Under the pieces are notes generated by a model. That model worked only from the letters and a program-made list of their open reading frames with translations. It was not told the origin of the DNA and ran no database searches. From Akkermansiaceae bacterium (GTDB lineage: Bacteria > Verrucomicrobiota > Verrucomicrobiia > Verrucomicrobiales > Akkermansiaceae): a stretch of DNA of 64,000 nucleotides. Below, in pieces: positions 48,240-56,641 of this stretch (positions are counted from its first letter, which is position 1; each line of letters opens with the position of its first letter). A program made the translations under genes and the position numbers. The DNA is taken from assembly GCA_013041925.1 (NCBI GenBank), contig JABDRB010000003.1:186001-250000 (forward strand). The letters are read 5' to 3'.

Positions 48240-48611
48240 ATGTACGAAGCAACCGGAAAAATCAAAGTCATTTTCGATACCCAAACCTTCCCCAGCGGGT
48301 TTACCAAACGTGAATTTGTTATCACCGTCGGTGATGACAACTACCCACAGGATCTCAAATTTGAGATGATCAAGGACAAGTGCACATGGCTCGATAAATT
48401 TCAAACTGACCAGTCCGTCACCGTCAGCTTTGATATCCGTGGCAACGAGTTCAAGGGGAAGTATTACGTCAACCTCAACTGCTGGAAAATCCTCGCCAAT
48501 GATTCAAGCCCATCGGCAGGTGGCCAAACGCCACCCCCATCAGCAAGCCACACCAGCTCAGAAGTCGAGCCATCTCCGGATGACCTGATTAATGATGATA
48601 TCCCGTTTTAG
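48240..48611 (+). CDS. DUF3127 protein with SSB-like C-terminal tail
   Basis: A 123-residue soluble protein. Residues 1-85 are a beta-rich domain (MYEATGKIKVIFDTQTFPSG, FVITVGDDNYPQDLKFEM, VTVSFDIRGNEFKGKYYVN) of the DUF3127 type, predicted to be an OB fold. A Ser/Pro/Thr/Glu linker of about 25 residues follows and the protein ends DDLINDDIPF. The end matches the acidic tip of single-stranded DNA-binding proteins (DDDIPF), which recruits repair proteins in SSB. The layout of OB fold, disordered linker and acidic tip is therefore SSB-like. The DNA-binding role is inferred. ATG 48240 is taken over an upstream in-frame codon. Confidence 0.75.
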   Translation: MYEATGKIKVIFDTQTFPSGFTKREFVITVGDDNYPQDLKFEMIKDKCTWLDKFQTDQSVTVSFDIRGNEFKGKYYVNLNCWKILANDSSPSAGGQTPPPSASHTSSEVEPSPDDLINDDIPF

Positions 48612-48759
48612 GCGATCTCATTGCCGCGTAGTGTGCCCGCAAACATTCACGCCACGGGTCGCAAGCGGTCATCCCACCCGCCTCCAGACGTCGATCTGTC
48701 GACGCTCGCGACAAAGCCGAAGCTCGACATAGCCCATTACCCACCTAGTATCACCGCCC

Positions 48760-50382
48760 ATGAATAGTGATTTTCTCGTGATCGGCAGCGGCATTGCCGG
48801 CCTCTCATTCGCCATCCGCGCAGCCCAACACGGATCCGTAACCGTGCTAACCAAGGGAAAACCCCTCCAGTCCAATACGGCTTGGGCGCAAGGCGGTATC
48901 GCCAGCGTGCTCCCCGAGGGACTCCGCGAGGAAGGCGATAACGTGCAGAGCCACGTCGAAGATACACTCGACGCCGGCGCAGGGCTTTGTGATGAAAAAG
49001 CCGTTCAGTCCATCTTGTCGGGAGCCGCCCAAACCATCGAAGAACTGGTCGACTGCGGCGTCGGCTTCGATAAAGACAAAAAAAACACCTCCGTCTACTC
49101 ACTGGGAAAAGAAGGCGGCCATACCCACCGCCGGATCCTCCACGCCAAGGACACCACGGGGAAAGAAATTGCCGAGTCTCTGTTGGAGACCGCTCTACAG
49201 CACTCGAACATCACTATTCTCGAGGAACACTTCGCCATCGACCTCATCACCAGCGGTAAACTCGGCATGGTCTCCGAGGATCGCGTCCTAGGTGCCTATG
49301 TACTCAACGAGACGTCCGGCAAAGTCGAAATTTTCCGCTCAGACCGCGTCATCCTCGCCACCGGCGGATGTGGTAAGGTTTACCTCTACACCACCAACCC
49401 AGACAGCTCGACGGGCGATGGTGTCGCCATGGCGTGGCGGGCAGGCGCCACCATCTCCAACATGGAGTTTGTCCAGTTCCACCCGACTTGCTTTTACAAC
49501 CCGTCTGCCACCGGCCCCGAAGCCCGATCCTTCCTCGTCTCCGAGGCCGTGCGCGGCGAGGGCGGCACCCTTCTCGATGCAAATGGCCATGATTTCATGG
49601 AGAAGTATGACAAACGTAAGTCACTGGCACCTCGCGACATCGTCGCCCGTGCCATCGACCACGAACTCAAAAAAACGGGTGCCGACTGCATCTACCTCGA
49701 CGTCACCCATAAACCCAAAGGGTTTATGCAGGAGCGCTTCCCCCACATCTATCAAACTCTCTTAGGCTTCGGCCACGACTGCGAAAAGGACCCCATCCCC
49801 GTTGTGCCCGCCGCCCACTACCAATGCGGTGGCGTCGTCACCGACACCCACGGCAGAACCGACATCCCAGGTCTCTTTGCCATCGGCGAGGTCGCCTGCA
49901 CCGGATTACACGGCGCCAATCGACTCGCCTCCAACTCCCTACTCGAAGGCCACGTGCTCGCACGCAGAGCACTGGAGAAAATCCTGAACCTCTACCCACT
50001 CTCCAAATCTGCCCCCGAAGCCCCAGAGATCCCCGCATGGGAACACGGAGACACCGCACCCCCCGATGAACAGGTCGTCATTTACCACAATTGGGATGAA
50101 ATACGCCGCCTCATGTGGGACTACGTCTCCATCGTCCGCACCACGAACCGCCTCGACCGCGCCGCCAACCGGCTCAGCAACCTGCGCCGCGAAGTCCGCA
50201 GTTTTTACTGGGGCCACCGGGTCACCTCGGACATTTTAGAACTCAGAAACCTCGTCGCCACAGCCTCCGTCATTGTCGATTGCGCCCTGCGCCGCAAAGA
50301 ATCGCGCGGCATCCACTACACACTCGACTACCCAGAAAGAGACGAAAGGCAAAGAGTCCCCACCATCCTGCGGAGATTCTAA
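48760..50382 (+). CDS. nadB: L-aspartate oxidase
   Basis: A 540-residue FAD enzyme oxidising L-aspartate to iminoaspartate in de novo NAD synthesis. Blocks: FLVIGSGIAGLSFAIRAA, the GKPLQSNTAWAQGGIASVLP region, HTHRRILHAKDTTGKEI, the GVAMAWRAGATISNMEFVQF segment with FHPTCF, SFLVSEAVRGEGG, and DIPGLFAIGEVACTGLHGAN, then a helical C-terminal domain. The EFVQFHPT and HGANRLASNSLLEG motifs separate it from fumarate reductase. nadK is at 14278, but nadA and nadC are not in this window. ATG 48760 begins the FAD motif. Confidence 0.96.
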   Translation: MNSDFLVIGSGIAGLSFAIRAAQHGSVTVLTKGKPLQSNTAWAQGGIASVLPEGLREEGDNVQSHVEDTLDAGAGLCDEKAVQSILSGAAQTIEELVDCGVGFDKDKKNTSVYSLGKEGGHTHRRILHAKDTTGKEIAESLLETALQHSNITILEEHFAIDLITSGKLGMVSEDRVLGAYVLNETSGKVEIFRSDRVILATGGCGKVYLYTTNPDSSTGDGVAMAWRAGATISNMEFVQFHPTCFYNPSATGPEARSFLVSEAVRGEGGTLLDANGHDFMEKYDKRKSLAPRDIVARAIDHELKKTGADCIYLDVTHKPKGFMQERFPHIYQTLLGFGHDCEKDPIPVVPAAHYQCGGVVTDTHGRTDIPGLFAIGEVACTGLHGANRLASNSLLEGHVLARRALEKILNLYPLSKSAPEAPEIPAWEHGDTAPPDEQVVIYHNWDEIRRLMWDYVSIVRTTNRLDRAANRLSNLRREVRSFYWGHRVTSDILELRNLVATASVIVDCALRRKESRGIHYTLDYPERDERQRVPTILRRF

Positions 50383-50393
50383 CCACCCCCCGT

Positions 50394-51239
50394 ATGACCC
50401 GTTTTCTTCCAGCCATCCTTTTGTTGACTGCCCATGCTGGCTTATGGCTCCCTGCCACGGGACAGGAACATTTCCCCATCACCACAGCTGGGGCCAGCAC
50501 GCCCCGCGTAACCACCCCTCAGGCACCAGCGAACCCATTTAAAGCCATCCGCTACCCGTGGAAACAGAACATCACCACCACGATTTTCTGGATCGGAGAG
50601 AAGCCTACAGCGAACAACCCGACCCCCAACCACGCCAGCTCGTGGGACACCCAATGGCAAAACAATTATGGAGGCTATGACAACCCAGACACAGCCGCCC
50701 GTTTGCAGTATCGCCCCAAAGCATTCACCCCACAGCTCAACCCCTTCTACATCGCGCTCCCCTACAACGATTGTATCGATCACCGCAGCCACCGCCACGA
50801 GGCCCAGCGCGTGATCCCCTGGTGGGATCAACGCCCCGATAAACGTCCCGGTAAATCCGCCTGCAAAGGCCGGTGGCTCCAGATCGTCTACGGAAAAAAA
50901 GTCTGTTACGCCCAATGGGAAGATTGTGGACCATTCACCACCAACGACTGGGAATACGTCTTCGGAAACAAACGCCCGAAAAACACCCAAAACAACGGCG
51001 CCGGCCTCGATGTCTCACCCGCCGTCCGCGATTACCTCGGCATGAAATCAGGCGCCAAAGTCCATTGGCGGTTTATCGATTTTGCCCACATCCCCCGCGG
51101 CCCGTGGTCGTATTACGGAAAAAATAACCCGTTTATCGACCCCCAACTCGACCCCAACGTCCAAGCCCGCCAAGCCTATATGGACTACCTGCGGAGACGT
51201 CGCGATGAAGCCTACCGCCAAAAAAACAACCGCCGCTAG
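50394..51239 (+). CDS. Secreted protein with RlpA/double-psi beta-barrel-like domain
   Basis: A 281-residue protein with a signal peptide (MTRFLPAILLLTAHAGLWLP, cleavage near residue 24). The central region has KPTANNPTPNHASSWDTQW and then FYIALPYNDCID, CKGRWLQIVYGKKVCYAQWE, DCGPFTTNDWEYVFG and GAGLDVSPAVRDYLGMKSGA, ending in VHWRFID. The order resembles double-psi beta-barrel proteins of the RlpA/expansin type, with the VSPAV..YLG helix; the family match is from pattern only. The cysteines at about 155, 178 and 187 could form disulfides. It ends in a basic tail (RRRRDEAYRQKNNRR). Starts 12 bases after nadB. It may act on peptidoglycan. Confidence 0.65.
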   Translation: MTRFLPAILLLTAHAGLWLPATGQEHFPITTAGASTPRVTTPQAPANPFKAIRYPWKQNITTTIFWIGEKPTANNPTPNHASSWDTQWQNNYGGYDNPDTAARLQYRPKAFTPQLNPFYIALPYNDCIDHRSHRHEAQRVIPWWDQRPDKRPGKSACKGRWLQIVYGKKVCYAQWEDCGPFTTNDWEYVFGNKRPKNTQNNGAGLDVSPAVRDYLGMKSGAKVHWRFIDFAHIPRGPWSYYGKNNPFIDPQLDPNVQARQAYMDYLRRRRDEAYRQKNNRR

Positions 51240-51342
51240 ACGGACTGGTCTATTTTTCTGCGTTTTTATGAAAACTTCGCTTGCCTTTTATCGCGCTAGG
51301 CACTACTTCCTCCCCGCACCACGTATCTACGTTTGGCACCTT

Positions 51343-51430
<88 letters not shown>

Positions 51431-51439
51431 TATTACATA

Positions 51440-51474
51440 AGGCTTACAGAGAAATCTGTAAGCCTTTGTTTTTT
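51440..51474 (+). terminator. Rho-independent terminator after tRNA-Leu
   Basis: A 10-bp perfect stem (AGGCTTACAG / CTGTAAGCCT) with a 6-base loop, followed by TTGTTTTTT. Confidence 0.92.
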
Positions 51475-51814
51475 GATAGATATACGCGGCTGGCCACTGG
51501 CTGGCCATCGAGAAAGATAGTGAAGTGACTATTGACGTCTCAATTTGACCGCATCTTTTCCTTTATTTTGAGGTATTAAAAAAATTAGGAGTCCTTAAAA
51601 ATCTTTGATTGTCAGCTTGGTATTAAGGCAACCTCCGCTAAGTGGGGCGTTATTTGAGTGGAGCAGCTAGCTTTTCACCACATGACTATTCAGTCATGCC
51701 AAGTGTGGCGGAGGCGATTGCCATTATCCAAGATGTGGGCAACCATACTTACACAAGACAGTCAGAGAACCTCAGACTTTTTCCACGCTTCATTCATCCC
51801 AAACAACCAAACCA
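51475..51814. other. 340-base intergenic stretch at the island edge
   Basis: AT-rich stretch holding a short tandem repeat (GGCTGGCCACT, GGCTGGCCATC) at about 51489-51510. No gene is supported; a frame continuous with the downstream ORF exists from 51642 but shows no start or domain. No integrase remnant could be recognised in six frames. Confidence 0.4.
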
Positions 51815-51985
51815 ATGCACCATACCCCCTATCCCAACGACTATTCATACGACGCTCTTGATGAGCAAAGGCTTCAAAACGAAGAACTGGCTGACTACAA
51901 CGATGATTCAGCCAGAAGTAATGAGGCTGGCTGGTTTTACCCTGAGAGCGATAGCGATACCTACGAAGGCTCAACAGAGGATTGA
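51815..51985 (+). CDS. Small acidic protein, possible
   Basis: A 56-residue open frame from an ATG to TGA, in a different frame from the larger ORF that spans the same bases. The product (MHHTPYPNDYSYDALDEQ at the start, ending DSDTYEGSTED) is strongly acidic and rich in Asn, Asp, Glu and Tyr, with codons that look coding, while the overlapping frame gives a Thr/Ile/Met-rich sequence that looks random. It ends 34 bases before the next gene. Unknown function; it could be a small partner protein. Confidence 0.4.
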   Translation: MHHTPYPNDYSYDALDEQRLQNEELADYNDDSARSNEAGWFYPESDSDTYEGSTED

Positions 51986-52019
51986 GCCTGACTTTAAGAC
52001 ATCTTCATATCTGATTCTC

Positions 52020-52907
52020 ATGCATGACCGTCGAAAACACAAAATTGCCCCTAGCTGCCAGTTGCCTAAAAACAACTCCCACATCTTAATGTATTTTGAA
52101 GAGGCTGGAGGTTTCGGCTGGGCCGGTTTCTATATCGATGATCGCTTTCACCACTGTGCTACCAATATCGATGAGTTGCCTATTCTAGGTGTCGATGTCA
52201 CGGATCTCGTTCTTTCTTGGAAGCCTGCGTCCATAGAAGATCACGCAAAGAGGAACCATCAAACTACAAGCCGCAAACTATTGGCAAGTCTCCACAAAAA
52301 GTTTCTTGAAGCAGCCCGCGATAAGCCAATATTCATAAAACCCCAAAAAAACAAGGTTTGGAAACAAGCCTACAGCCCGGGGCGTGTGTCCATCATCTAT
52401 TCACAACGAGAAAAACATGATAAGCTAGTTTACCGCGCATGGAATTATTTTCTCACCGAAAAGTTCAGCGGCAACAACCGTAAAACAGTCTATCTTTGCT
52501 CCTCGTATCGAAGTCCGGAAACATTCCTACTTACCCCACTGAAACAATCTAGCTGTTACGGCCCCCTGTTGAAAGAAGATACGCTCAGCCTTCCTAGCAA
52601 ACAGGATGAAATTCATCTGAAATACAAAATGAAGATGTTGAGTCGACTCCCTCTAACATTCTATCATTTTGATGGGTTTAATGATCAATCCATCATCTAC
52701 CTTGAAAAGGTTCTACAGCTAAGGACCGCACCTCCAGGGTTAATCCTTATAGAAAGTTTAGTTCCATCGAGTGAGGAAGATGGAAGTCAATTCCCTGACG
52801 AATTACCTCAAAAAATCTACGAACTAGCAACGCGCTACCAAACAGCCATTCTCATCCTTGCCACTACCTTGTCGAAAAAAATAGACCCCTGTTTTCACCA
52901 TCTATAA
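52020..52907 (+). CDS. Degenerate RecA/DnaB-fold-like protein
   Basis: A 295-residue protein, taken to start at ATG 52020 (MHDRRKHK); the frame is open 126 codons further back but looks non-coding there. The N-terminal 90 residues contain YFEEAGGFGWAGFYIDDRF. The C-terminal half follows the order of the DnaB/RepA ATPase core: GRVSIIYSQREKHDKLVYRA at the place of the P-loop, RKTVYLCSSYRSPETFLLTP like the strand carrying SLEM, and APPGLILIESLVPSSEEDG at the place of Walker B, followed by ATRYQTAILILAT. The glycines and lysine of Walker A are missing, so it cannot be a normal ATPase. This fold reading is tentative. Confidence 0.45.
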   Translation: MHDRRKHKIAPSCQLPKNNSHILMYFEEAGGFGWAGFYIDDRFHHCATNIDELPILGVDVTDLVLSWKPASIEDHAKRNHQTTSRKLLASLHKKFLEAARDKPIFIKPQKNKVWKQAYSPGRVSIIYSQREKHDKLVYRAWNYFLTEKFSGNNRKTVYLCSSYRSPETFLLTPLKQSSCYGPLLKEDTLSLPSKQDEIHLKYKMKMLSRLPLTFYHFDGFNDQSIIYLEKVLQLRTAPPGLILIESLVPSSEEDGSQFPDELPQKIYELATRYQTAILILATTLSKKIDPCFHHL

Positions 52908-52962
52908 GCGACAAAAGATCTTCACCCGCCACACCAATTTTCCACTCAGTATACGGCCTTCA

Positions 52963-53856
52963 TCACTCCAGTAGCCACTTCAACACCATACCTACCGCTT
53001 GATTCGCTTTTGCGCGGCTTTTATCCCATGCGACACCTATGCTAAGTTCTTCGCTTTGAAGCTCTTTCAGATCAATCCATCGACAGCCTTTCTTTTCGGC
53101 CTGGCTTTTCGCTAGCTTGGGGAGAATACCTATACAAGGGCTATTGATGACCATGTCCAGCACCTGGGGAAAGGAGGTGCATTCCGCTGCCACCTGGGGG
53201 CCAGAGCCGGTTTTCGTGTTGAGCTGTTCGATCTGAGCCCGGAGCGCCCCACGGTTTTCTTGAATGACAAGAGGTATATCTGAAAGTGATGCCCAATTAG
53301 GAGATTTAGCTAACTTCACCAATTTAGCGTTCACGATAATTCCATAGTGATAGGCTGCGATTTTTTTAAATGCCAAGTGGCTTCGCGCATCACTTGCCTT
53401 GATGATACCAATATCGACCATGCCGCTAGTCAGTTGATCAATCGTTTTACGGGATGGGCGGTTCAAGAATTGAATCCGCGGGCAATTAGCGAGCTTGAGT
53501 TTCTTGGAAAAGACAGGGATTAACAGCCACTGGATAATACTCTCTCCCGCCGCGATCCTCACTCGCGGTCGATCATTAGAAAACTGATCAGCACTTCGAT
53601 CCAAGGCATTAAGAAATTCTGAGGTTTGCTGTGCTATTTGACGCCCTGCATCAGTGAGTTGGTGTGGCGTCGAGGTTCTATTGAGCAGGGCAAAATCAAA
53701 ATAGCCTTCCAGCTCCTTGATTTGCCGGCTTAACAAACTCTGACGGTTAGGGTCTCCACCCGCCGCACTCATAATCCCCCCGTGCTCCGCCACGGCTATT
53801 AAGGCAGCTAAGCGCTCAATGGAAAATCCTTTTTTTTGACGAAACCAATCTGACAT
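52963..53856 (-). CDS. LysR-family transcriptional regulator
   Basis: A 297-residue regulator with an N-terminal winged HTH (LAALIAVAEHGGIMSAAGGD, then QSLLSRQIKELEGYFDFALL and NRTSTPHQLTDAGRQIAQ), a linker helix, and a periplasmic-binding-like effector domain beginning VRIAAGESIIQWLLIPVFSK. The HTH carries an unusual insertion of GG residues after the first helix. ATG 53856 (MSDWFRQ) is preferred; ATG 53877 adds seven residues. It is divergent from the ATPase gene of the putative defence module and may control it. The inducer is unknown. Confidence 0.85.
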   Translation of the reverse strand: MSDWFRQKKGFSIERLAALIAVAEHGGIMSAAGGDPNRQSLLSRQIKELEGYFDFALLNRTSTPHQLTDAGRQIAQQTSEFLNALDRSADQFSNDRPRVRIAAGESIIQWLLIPVFSKKLKLANCPRIQFLNRPSRKTIDQLTSGMVDIGIIKASDARSHLAFKKIAAYHYGIIVNAKLVKLAKSPNWASLSDIPLVIQENRGALRAQIEQLNTKTGSGPQVAAECTSFPQVLDMVINSPCIGILPKLAKSQAEKKGCRWIDLKELQSEELSIGVAWDKSRAKANQAVGMVLKWLLE

Positions 53857-53890
53857 GACTGAAGAATCATGTCGCATATTAAGACAAGCG

Positions 53891-53918
53891 TTGCAATGGA
53901 AAACTAATATACTATAGT
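53891..53918 (+). promoter_or_regulatory. Putative sigma70 promoter of the ATPase module
   Basis: TTGCAA (53891-53896), a 16-base spacer and TATAGT (53913-53918), in the gap between the divergent LysR gene and the ATPase gene. Recognised by eye. Confidence 0.4.
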
Positions 53919-54015
53919 CACTTCATGTGCCCAAAGATGGGTCATGGGCATGGCTTCTTACGAAAAAGCATCTACTGCACAAGATTTACGCCAGCATTAT
54001 AAATCACCTATCAAA

Positions 54016-55608
54016 ATGAACAGTTTATCATTGGCTAACTTCAAGGCGTTTGGCCCAGAAATACAAGAGGCCAGCATCAAGCCCATCACTCTAATCTTTG
54101 GACCCAATAGCTCAGGGAAATCATCATTGATACACAGCATGCTTTGGTTGAGCCATAGCCTAAGAGGGCTAGGAAGCGACTTTAATGTTCGGATACCTGC
54201 CGGAACACCAGAAATCGATTTAGGAGGTTTTGATCAATTTGTTCACCAGTCTAACTCAGAAAAAGCAATTACTGTAGGCTGGAGCTGTGAAGCTTCAAAC
54301 ATCCCTGATGTGGATAACGAGCCTTACATACCAAAAATACGCGGATCATATGATTATGATTTATGTTTAAGGATAGAGATTTTTACAAACGGGGCGGGCG
54401 AATATTCACGGGGTATTTGTTCGATCTCATTTATGGCAGATGAGGACTTACTATTCACAGCAGTGAGTGTGGACGGAATCGGCATGGCAATAAATGACAT
54501 CAATGTCGATCATGTTATTGTTAGGGATTTGGTGGCGATGTGGAGTTCTTCAAAAATCACCAAGCATTCACAAGAAGAATACAAGAAAATCATCAAGTCT
54601 TATGCAATTCATAACATCTACCATCTAATAGATAAGGACATCGAACCGTGGATCAGGAATCCAGCTATATTCTACAATGGTGTAACTTTATATAGCGATC
54701 AAACATTGCTCACGTTGTATACTGAGGGAACCGATGCTTACAAGCGAGAGGATGATCTCTGTAGTTATTTTGACAAAAAACTAAAATTTAAGCTGCTAGA
54801 AAACCCTGAGTCAATCAATGAAGAATTGGCAAAAATCATTAATTCCCTTCTCGAATTTACCGAGCACGCTATACAAAAAAAGCTTGTAAATATGAGTCAC
54901 GTTTCGGGTTTGCGTAAATTACCTAGCCGAAATTTTGACCCTTTGAATTCTGGTGATGCTAGATGGAAAACATTTGCGACAGACGAAAAAATACGCAACC
55001 GTGTAAACAAATGGATAGGTAGTGATTTCATGAATACTCCTTACCAACTAGGTGTTAAGCGCTTTATTGCCGAAGATTTTGAAAGTGACTGCAGCAGTTC
55101 ATTGAAAGCTTCAGATATGAAACATGAATTATTTATTCATGACATAAAATCTAATACAAAACTTACTCTCCAAGACGTAGGGGTCGGAATTAGCCAGGTA
55201 GTTCCCGTTCTAATCGAAGCAATGGCGAACAAGGATACAACGGTTTGTATCGAGCAACCTGAGATTCATCTCCACCCAGCTCTCCAAGCAGAAATGGGCG
55301 ATGTCTTTATTGAGTCGGCTCTTGGTGAAAATAAAAACACCTTCTTTTTGGAGACTCACAGTGAGCATTTGATTTTGAGGATTTTGAGACGTATCAGAGA
55401 AACGGGAGAAAATGACATGTCGGATTGGCCAGAATCGTTACGGACTGCTTGCCCAAATGGCATTAGCCCTGACGATGTGGCTGTATTGTATGTGCAATCG
55501 GGTGAGAATGGCGCTCAACTCACGAACCTTCCCATTGATATATATGGTGAATTTGTTGGCGACTGGCCGGGGGGCTTCTTTGAAGAAAGACTAAAAGAAA
55601 TATTCTAA
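54016..55608 (+). CDS. AAA/ABC-type ATPase with DUF3696 (OLD-like, no Toprim)
   Basis: A 530-residue ATPase of the SMC/OLD/RecF group. Starting at ATG 54016 it opens SLSLANFKAFGPEIQEAS, with Walker A FGPNSSGKSSLI (about 28-39); the signature-like DVGVGISQVVPVLIEAMA and Walker B VCIEQPEIHLHPALQAEM (about 410) follow, then the switch histidine in FFLETHSEHLILRIL. The last 60 residues (DDVAVLYVQSGENG and DWPGGFFEERLKEIF) fit DUF3696. Unlike GajA or OLD, no Toprim nuclease is attached. Such ATPases in defence systems gate a partner effector; the next gene overlaps the stop (TAATG), so it is the likely partner. An upstream ATG at 53944 would add 24 residues. Confidence 0.85.
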   Translation: MNSLSLANFKAFGPEIQEASIKPITLIFGPNSSGKSSLIHSMLWLSHSLRGLGSDFNVRIPAGTPEIDLGGFDQFVHQSNSEKAITVGWSCEASNIPDVDNEPYIPKIRGSYDYDLCLRIEIFTNGAGEYSRGICSISFMADEDLLFTAVSVDGIGMAINDINVDHVIVRDLVAMWSSSKITKHSQEEYKKIIKSYAIHNIYHLIDKDIEPWIRNPAIFYNGVTLYSDQTLLTLYTEGTDAYKREDDLCSYFDKKLKFKLLENPESINEELAKIINSLLEFTEHAIQKKLVNMSHVSGLRKLPSRNFDPLNSGDARWKTFATDEKIRNRVNKWIGSDFMNTPYQLGVKRFIAEDFESDCSSSLKASDMKHELFIHDIKSNTKLTLQDVGVGISQVVPVLIEAMANKDTTVCIEQPEIHLHPALQAEMGDVFIESALGENKNTFFLETHSEHLILRILRRIRETGENDMSDWPESLRTACPNGISPDDVAVLYVQSGENGAQLTNLPIDIYGEFVGDWPGGFFEERLKEIF

Positions 55609-56582
55609 TGAGGGGCTTTCACGAAATAGCGGTTGATCCTTCTGCAATAAAGTCATGGCGCGATTTTCAACTCGTGTGGAGCAAAGTTGGATTCGGGTCT
55701 GGTCGCTTGATTCCCAATTACCCATCTAAAGGCCCTGACAAAGAAACCAAAGATCACGCATGGGTCTGGAGGGTTCTTGAGTCAATTCGGGCACATGACA
55801 AAAAGGGCTTAAAAAGAGCTCAAGAACTCATGATTCAAGAGAAGAAGTTGAAAATACTCTCTGCTAATAGGCAGTATGATCACCAAGATTCGTGGATGGT
55901 GAATGCTATGATTCAACAGCATGAAAATCCGTTTTCTGCAGTCATATCAGAAGAAAATAACGCTGAAAATCATGTATGCTCTTTAGATGATTTGGGTACT
56001 AACAATTGTCCCGAATGCCTAAATGACGATCAGCACGTAATTGAATTGCCTAAAAACAAAGAAGCCTTCGCAGATGCCGTTTTTCCAATGTTGAGATGTT
56101 CCAGTGCCGTTAAATTTATTGATCCGTATTACTTAAAGCACAACTCAAGGATGGGCACATTAGAGTTTTCAATAGGGCATGCTAAAGTGGTGCAAGAAAT
56201 AGCAAAACGCATGCAAAATATTAATAGGGTTCCTCGATCAGTAGAATTTCATATGCTTACCCAAGGCTTTGGATTCGAGGATGAAATCCAAAAGTTCGTT
56301 CAAGAGATGAAGGCCCACCTTCCCAAAAGTTGGCATGCTAAGGCATACCTATGGGAAGAGAAGAGAGCAGGAAAGAGATTTCATTCTCGTTATATATTAA
56401 CTGATGTCGGAGGGATTGGTAGTGAATATGGCATCGATCAAGGTCGTCGAAACAAGGATGATTACACAGATTTATATTTGTTGCCCGAAAAAATCAGATC
56501 GCAGCGCTGGGATGATTTCTCACCTACTCAAGAGGTTTTTACATTAGCAACGGAGTCTCCAAACTTTGAGGGGATACGGTAA
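55608..56582 (+). CDS. PLD-like effector candidate
   Basis: A 324-residue protein that starts inside the ATPase stop (TAATG overlap), implying tight coupling. The N-terminal 140 residues are charged and helical (DHAWVWRVLESIRAHDKKGL), with a short Cys segment (NNCPECLND). The C-terminal half has an IDPYYLK strand near residue 175 and FHSRYILTDVGGIGSEYGID near 258-277. The latter gives H259-x-R261-x4-D266, the phospholipase D catalytic pattern HxKx4D with Arg for Lys. A single copy would act as a dimer. A nuclease or phosphodiesterase effector controlled by the ATPase is the inferred role; no database match was possible. Confidence 0.6.
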   Translation: MRGFHEIAVDPSAIKSWRDFQLVWSKVGFGSGRLIPNYPSKGPDKETKDHAWVWRVLESIRAHDKKGLKRAQELMIQEKKLKILSANRQYDHQDSWMVNAMIQQHENPFSAVISEENNAENHVCSLDDLGTNNCPECLNDDQHVIELPKNKEAFADAVFPMLRCSSAVKFIDPYYLKHNSRMGTLEFSIGHAKVVQEIAKRMQNINRVPRSVEFHMLTQGFGFEDEIQKFVQEMKAHLPKSWHAKAYLWEEKRAGKRFHSRYILTDVGGIGSEYGIDQGRRNKDDYTDLYLLPEKIRSQRWDDFSPTQEVFTLATESPNFEGIR

Positions 56583-56641
56583 ATTGATTATCTCAAATAT
56601 TATCAAGAACTGGTGGAGCCAAGCCTATAAATATTGAAGCC

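Noticed and set aside
51489-51510. Tandem GGCTGGCCA repeat as an attachment site
   Set aside because: Two copies only, and no match to the tRNA 3' end; no second copy was noticed further right.
51642-52019. N-terminal extension of the island ORF to 421 residues
   Set aside because: No good start codon, no domain, and the bases 51815-51985 read better in another frame; the gene is taken from ATG 52020.
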